Assembly: GCF_007474535.1 (NCBI RefSeq)
Contig: NZ_VKNW01000003.1
Coordinates: 186,001 to 250,000 of the forward strand
Direction of reading: 5' to 3'
DNA: 64,000 nucleotides
Source: Chryseobacterium echinoideorum
Lineage (GTDB): Bacteria > Bacteroidota > Bacteroidia > Flavobacteriales > Weeksellaceae
This document shows positions 60,610 to 64,000 of the stretch, one piece after another (the stretch's first letter is position 1; each line of letters begins with the position of its first letter). The position numbers and the translations under genes were made by a program. The notes beneath the pieces were generated by a model. The model had not been told where the DNA came from. It saw nothing but the letters and a program-made list of their open reading frames with translations, and did no database searches.

Positions 60610-60640
60610 TTGCCTAGCAATAGAAAAGCCCCTACATTTG
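60610..60640 (+). promoter_or_regulatory. Consensus promoter of the candidate small RNA
   Basis: TTG (60610-60612), 20 bases, TACATTTG (60633-60640), a full match. It points away from any annotated gene start. Confidence 0.62.
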
Positions 60641-60644
60641 CAAT

Positions 60645-60825
60645 ACTGCAACGTCAATATGAGGTAAAAACAAAATAAAGATGATGGGAAAAAATTTATT
60701 GCAGAGACTTATATCTATGCTAACCTTATGACGGATTAATTTTAAAAAAGAAAAAGCAGTTATTTCTTTTAGCTTATTTTTAATTTTAGAAAAGAGAAAA
60801 TCCCGGAAATTTCCGGGATTTTTTT
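60645..60825 (+). ncRNA. Candidate structured small RNA
   Basis: About 180 bases from the inferred start to the terminator. Nested pairings can be drawn: ACTGC (60645-60649) with GCAGT (60756-60760), CGTCA (60652-60656) with TGACG (60729-60733), and AGGT (60662-60665) with ACCT (60723-60726). An inner hairpin GCA-AGA / TCT-TGC lies at 60701-60720. This rod-like fold of about 116 bases with internal loops is reminiscent of 6S-type RNAs, and the flavobacterial 6S-Flavo family is the first one to test. A 16-codon ORF (60681-60731, MMGKNLLQRLISMLTL) also exists, so a small-peptide mRNA is an alternative. Identity not established. Confidence 0.45.
60797..60825. terminator. Terminator between the small RNA and the OmpA-family gene
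   Basis: Perfect palindrome AAAATCCCGGAAA / TTTCCGGGATTTT with seven T on the plus strand. On the minus strand the T run is weaker. It serves the plus-strand transcript and probably the OmpA gene (stop 60848) as well. Confidence 0.85.
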
Positions 60826-60847
60826 ATAACTATTTAAAATTTGCAGA

Positions 60848-61681
60848 TTATTTTTTAGGAGTAATATCCATCAACTTCATAAATTCGTCCAGTTTAGGCA
60901 TGATGATAATTTCCGTTCTTCTGTTTTCAGCTCTTCCTGAAACACTCATATTTGTCGCTTTAGGATTGTATTCTGAACGTCCACCCGCAGTAATTCTTGC
61001 CGGGTCTACGCCAAACTGAGTCTGTAGAACTTTAGCAACTGCCGTACCTCTTAATGCAGAAAGATCCCAGTTGTCTCTTGGTAAATTTGGTGAATTTAAA
61101 GGTGCATTGTCTGTATTTCCTTCAATCAAAACAGAATATTTATCATAATCGTTGATTACTTTTGCCACTTTACCTAAAACTTCCTGCGCTGCAGGCAGTA
61201 CATTGTAATCTCCTGTCTTGTAAAGCATTTTATCTGATAATGAGATCATAACCACTCCTTTAAGCACTTTTACCTGAACATCCTGATCAGCTACATTATC
61301 CAAAGATCTTTTCAATTTGTTTGATAATGCAAGATTCAGACTATCATTCTTCGCATTGGCAGAGATAAGCTGCTTGATGTAAGAATTGGAAGCATTGATT
61401 TCTCCCACTAGCTTATCAATATTTGCAGAACTTTTTCCTGTGTTTGAAAGACAAGCATCCAATGATGACTTTAAAGCATCGTGCTGGCTTTTCAATAAAC
61501 TATTTTCGCTGGTCAAAGCTGAATTCTGAGACTTCAGATCCTGAATTTCTCTTTGTCTTTCCCCAATATTTTCAATACATTGTTTGTAATTTCCGCTTAA
61601 TGCGTCATACTGTTTTTTACTTACACAAGATGTCATTCCCAACACCACTGCCGAAGCCGCTAAAATTTTAAAAATCTTCAT
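60848..61681 (-). CDS. OmpA-family lipoprotein
   Basis: 277 aa. Type II signal peptide MKIFKILAASAVVLGMTSC, a coiled-coil region (about residues 22-130) with heptad-like SLLKSQHDALKSSLDA, and a C-terminal OmpA domain (about 145-265). The domain includes SVLIEGNTDNAPLNS, LSALRGTAVAKVLQ, ITAGGRSEYNPKATN and GRAENRRTEIIIMPK. The peptidoglycan-binding Asp and Arg (NTDNAP, RAENRR) are present. It links the outer membrane to the cell wall. Monocistronic. Confidence 0.93.
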   Translation of the reverse strand: MKIFKILAASAVVLGMTSCVSKKQYDALSGNYKQCIENIGERQREIQDLKSQNSALTSENSLLKSQHDALKSSLDACLSNTGKSSANIDKLVGEINASNSYIKQLISANAKNDSLNLALSNKLKRSLDNVADQDVQVKVLKGVVMISLSDKMLYKTGDYNVLPAAQEVLGKVAKVINDYDKYSVLIEGNTDNAPLNSPNLPRDNWDLSALRGTAVAKVLQTQFGVDPARITAGGRSEYNPKATNMSVSGRAENRRTEIIIMPKLDEFMKLMDITPKK

Positions 61682-61703
61682 AAATAAACTTTTTTAAAGG
61701 TTT

Positions 61704-61711
61704 CAAAGGTA
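61704..61711 (-). promoter_or_regulatory. -7 element of the OmpA-family gene
   Basis: TACCTTTG on the minus strand, an exact match, 22 bases upstream of the start at 61681. Confidence 0.45.
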
Positions 61712-61737
61712 ACAAAATTCATTTTAATAATAAGGAT

Positions 61738-61745
61738 TATCTTTG
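61738..61745 (+). promoter_or_regulatory. -7 element of tilS
   Basis: TATCTTTG, an exact match, 23 bases upstream of the ATG at 61769. Divergent from the OmpA-family promoter. Confidence 0.48.
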
Positions 61746-61768
61746 CTTAAAAAGAAATCCCAGGCACT

Positions 61769-63094
61769 ATGCTTACACAATTATCGTTCCAAAACCAGCT
61801 TCAGAGTTTTATAAAAACTCCCGGGAAAGGAAGCTATCTTTTAGCCGTAAGTGGAGGTGCAGACTCTATGGTCTTATTGTATCTGTTTAAAACTTTACAA
61901 ATTTCCGGCTACTCTTTTCAGGTAGCTCATGTTAACTATAAATTACGTGGAAAAGATTCTGACCTTGATCAAAAAACGGTGGAAGATTTCTGTGTACAAA
62001 ACAATATTAAATTTCATTTATATGAAGTTTCAGAAAAAGATCAAAAGCCCGAAAATTCTATACAGCTTTGGGCAAGAGAACTGAGATACGATTTTTTTAA
62101 ACAGATTCAACAACGAGAAAATCTCAATTTTTTAGTTACGGCACATCATCTGAATGATCAGCTGGAAACTTTTATTATTAATTTATCTAAAGCTTCTGGA
62201 ATAAATGGCTTGACCGGAATTCCAATGAATGACAACAACATCATAAGACCTCTTTTAAATTTTACAAAAGAAGAAATTTATGATTTTGCCAAAGAGAATA
62301 AGGTTCAATTTCGGGAAGATCTTTCCAACAAAAAGAGTGATTATCTTAGAAACCAAATTCGAAATGAAATTGTTCCCAAACTTTTGCAAACTCATCATCA
62401 TTTTCTGAAAAACTTTCAGAAATCATTATTCTATCTGAATCAAACCAAAGACTTTGTTCAGCAGCAGATCGAGCAGATTGAAAGTCAAATTTTAGTTTCA
62501 ACTAAAGAAAATATAATTTTAGATAAAGAAAAACTACATCAAGAAAGTGATTTTGTAAAATTTGAAATTCTGAAAAAATATGGTTTCAATAAACCTGATG
62601 AAATAAATAAAATTTTTACTGCAGAAACAGGAAGCTATTTCTTTTCTTCTAATTATCAATTGCTCATCAACAGGGATGAGCTGATTTTAATCAATCTAGA
62701 TTGTAACACACAAAAAAATTCAGAAATCATTTTAACCAATGCTGTAAATAAATATCAAAAAGATTTAGCTATTGATCTTTTTCATCTAATTTCAGAGACA
62801 GAGACGATTAATAAACATTTCACATGGTTGTTTGATGCTGAAAAAATAAGTTTTCCTCTTAAGTTAAGAAAGAAAAAAGAAGGGGATCTCTTCTACCCTG
62901 TTCATTTTTCAGGAAAAAAGAAAGTTTCCAAGTTTTTTAAAGATGAAAAATTGTCTAATTTAGCCAAGCAAAAAATCTGGCTTCTGACTGACGGCAATGA
63001 TGATGTATTAGGAATAATTCCTTTCAGACAAGATAAAAGATACGCAAAAGACGAGAAAACCAAGACAATTCTCACCATTTTTTATGAAAAGTAG
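61769..63094 (+). CDS. tilS: tRNA(Ile)-lysidine synthetase
   Basis: 441 aa. N-type ATP pyrophosphatase domain with the P-loop LLAVSGGADSMVLL (residues 24-37), VAHVNYKLRGKDSD, LVTAHHLNDQLETFIINLSK and LRNQIRNEIVPKL. The C-terminal TilS domain follows (RKKKEGDLFYPVHFSGKKKV, SKFFKDEKLS). It converts the wobble C of tRNA-Ile(CAU) to lysidine so that AUA codons are read; essential. dsbD starts 2 bases after its stop. Confidence 0.96.
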   Translation: MLTQLSFQNQLQSFIKTPGKGSYLLAVSGGADSMVLLYLFKTLQISGYSFQVAHVNYKLRGKDSDLDQKTVEDFCVQNNIKFHLYEVSEKDQKPENSIQLWARELRYDFFKQIQQRENLNFLVTAHHLNDQLETFIINLSKASGINGLTGIPMNDNNIIRPLLNFTKEEIYDFAKENKVQFREDLSNKKSDYLRNQIRNEIVPKLLQTHHHFLKNFQKSLFYLNQTKDFVQQQIEQIESQILVSTKENIILDKEKLHQESDFVKFEILKKYGFNKPDEINKIFTAETGSYFFSSNYQLLINRDELILINLDCNTQKNSEIILTNAVNKYQKDLAIDLFHLISETETINKHFTWLFDAEKISFPLKLRKKKEGDLFYPVHFSGKKKVSKFFKDEKLSNLAKQKIWLLTDGNDDVLGIIPFRQDKRYAKDEKTKTILTIFYEK

Positions 63095-63095
63095 C

Positions 63096-64000
63096 ATGAA
63101 ATTCAAAAACTGGTTTTTATTAATTTTTCTGTTCTTCGCAACAGTGATTAATGCACAGATCAAAAACCCTGTCAAATTCAAATTTACAATCAACGAACTC
63201 GGCGACAACCAATACGAAGCCGTTCTGAACGCCACACTTGAAAGCGGATGGCATATCAATTCAAAGGATATTCCCGATGATACAGCAATTCCTACAGAGG
63301 TAATATTGTCCGGACAGAATATTGTTCCTATAGGAAAAGTAGTGGAAGTCGGAAAAAAAATTCAGGAATTTTCCGAAGCTTTTGGTGGCGAAATTGCATA
63401 TTATTCTAAAAATGTTGCTTTTAAGCAAAAATTTAAGCTTAAAGATCCTGCAAAAGCCGGAGATGTTGTTGCAGAGATTACTTATCAAACCTGTGACGAC
63501 AGAGTTTGTCTAGCTCCTAATACATTAGAATTTAATCAAAAAATCACTCCAAAAGACGTAGCTGTTACAGCTGTAGACGAGGAAAAAACGGAGCCTGCAA
63601 AAGACTCCATAGTAGCAACGGAACTTCTGCCTGAAAAATCTGCAGCAACGGAAATCACTCCCATTGAAACAGCTAAACTCGACCCAAAACAATTAAAGAT
63701 TTCCTCAATTGACATTGCCAATCCTTTGACCGATTGCGGAACAGGTTCGTCAAAAATCAGTGAAAATTACTGGACTTATTTATTGTTAGGATTTATCGGA
63801 GGGCTGATTGCCTTGCTTACTCCTTGTGTTTTTCCAATGATTCCGCTTACGGTTTCTTTCTTCACCAAAGGAAATAAAAATCCGGCAAAAGGAAAAAGAG
63901 ATGCCATCATCTATGGATTTTTTATTCTTTTGATTTTTGTTTTATTGAGTGTTCCTTTTCATTTGATCGATGGAATTGCAGGAAATATTTTCAACGAAAT
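63096..64000 (+). CDS. dsbD: Thiol:disulfide interchange protein DsbD (C-terminal part outside the window)
   Basis: About 301 residues are seen before the right edge. Signal peptide MKFKNWFLLIFLFFATVINA, an N-terminal DsbD alpha domain with the Cys pair in ITYQTCDDRVCLAPN (about residues 127-138), then an Ala/Glu/Thr-rich linker. The membrane domain begins at about 225, with the conserved LLTPCVFPMIPLTVSFF. It carries reducing power from the cytoplasm to the periplasm. Start ATG 63096, 2 bases after tilS. The second membrane Cys and the thioredoxin domain lie outside. Confidence 0.94.
   Translation, partial: MKFKNWFLLIFLFFATVINAQIKNPVKFKFTINELGDNQYEAVLNATLESGWHINSKDIPDDTAIPTEVILSGQNIVPIGKVVEVGKKIQEFSEAFGGEIAYYSKNVAFKQKFKLKDPAKAGDVVAEITYQTCDDRVCLAPNTLEFNQKITPKDVAVTAVDEEKTEPAKDSIVATELLPEKSAATEITPIETAKLDPKQLKISSIDIANPLTDCGTGSSKISENYWTYLLLGFIGGLIALLTPCVFPMIPLTVSFFTKGNKNPAKGKRDAIIYGFFILLIFVLLSVPFHLIDGIAGNIFNE

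Larger units (their letters stand above)
60529..60847. other. 319-base intergenic region with a candidate small RNA
   Basis: Lies between two minus-strand genes but carries a plus-strand transcription unit: a consensus promoter (60610-60640), a structured stretch without conserved ORF (about 60645-60760) and a strong terminator (60797-60825). Positions 60529-60605 are AT-rich and may hold the promoter of the methyltransferase operon; no clear element was seen there. Confidence 0.55.

Overview
The window looks like chromosomal DNA from a Chryseobacterium-like flavobacterium (Bacteroidota, Weeksellaceae). It is AT-rich. Intergenic regions carry the Bacteroidota promoter core (TTG, about 18-20 bases, TANNTTTG), and Shine-Dalgarno sequences are mostly absent. 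Secreted proteins end in type IX secretion sorting domains. Many families are typical of the phylum, including DUF6048/DUF6452, DUF2480, DUF3276/PUR, ribosomal protein bTHX, paired ExbD proteins and bacillithiol BshB1. Most of the window is ordinary core genome. There is no rRNA, CRISPR array, insertion sequence or prophage.

Layout. 1-4616: high-affinity K+ uptake (kdpB partial, kdpA, kdpF, a 53-aa membrane protein) preceded by an NtrC-type sigma-54 activator. 4617-5020: a short terminated transcript with a 9-codon ORF. 5021-8417: a LytS/LytT two-component pair divergent from two genes of unknown function, with three 9-bp elements at 21-bp spacing between them. 8418-9154: remnant of a DUF1016/YhcG-type nuclease, two tandem inverted repeats, and tRNA-Ser(UGA). 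9395-21388: a large GEVED/FN3 surface protein, a reprolysin-like protease (both T9SS cargo), lipoproteins, DUF6048/6452 and a DUF5117-type metalloprotease. 21432-31883: rlmD, a TlpA-like lipoprotein without CxxC, sdhCAB, comEC, lpxB and DUF2480. 31965-36331: DUF937 protein, bTHX, ankyrin protein, aspS and mscS. 36586-39916: NHEJ genes ku and ligD; ligD is split by a -1 frame change at an A_AAA_AAG site. 39945-48984: lipoprotein, SDR, nusB-DUF1573-yajC, ABC exporter, PUR protein, tRNA-His, bshB1, TPR protein and a phosphate-binding-like lipoprotein. 48977-55264: TonB-ExbD-ExbD-ExbB and leuS. 55452-64000: lipocalin-like lipoprotein, glycosyltransferase pair, the kdtA operon, a candidate structured small RNA, an OmpA lipoprotein, tilS and a partial dsbD.

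How the genes work together. Kdp plus its sigma-54 regulator should respond to K+ limitation. The lytS/lytT pair probably controls the divergent 6988-8417 unit through the 9-bp elements. SdhCAB is the respiratory complex II. LpxB and KdtA belong to lipid A/Kdo assembly. The ExbB/ExbD/ExbD/TonB operon energises outer-membrane transport. Ku with LigD is bacterial end joining.

Most notable: (i) ligD needs a -1 frameshift at a dnaX-type slippery heptamer to give the usual PE-ligase-polymerase protein; (ii) the 9-12-9-12-9 candidate LytTR operator; (iii) two promoter-to-terminator small transcripts (about 4788-4858 and 60645-60825); (iv) the decayed DUF1016 gene beside the tRNA-Ser 3' end. All calls come from reading the sequence alone; no database search was run.
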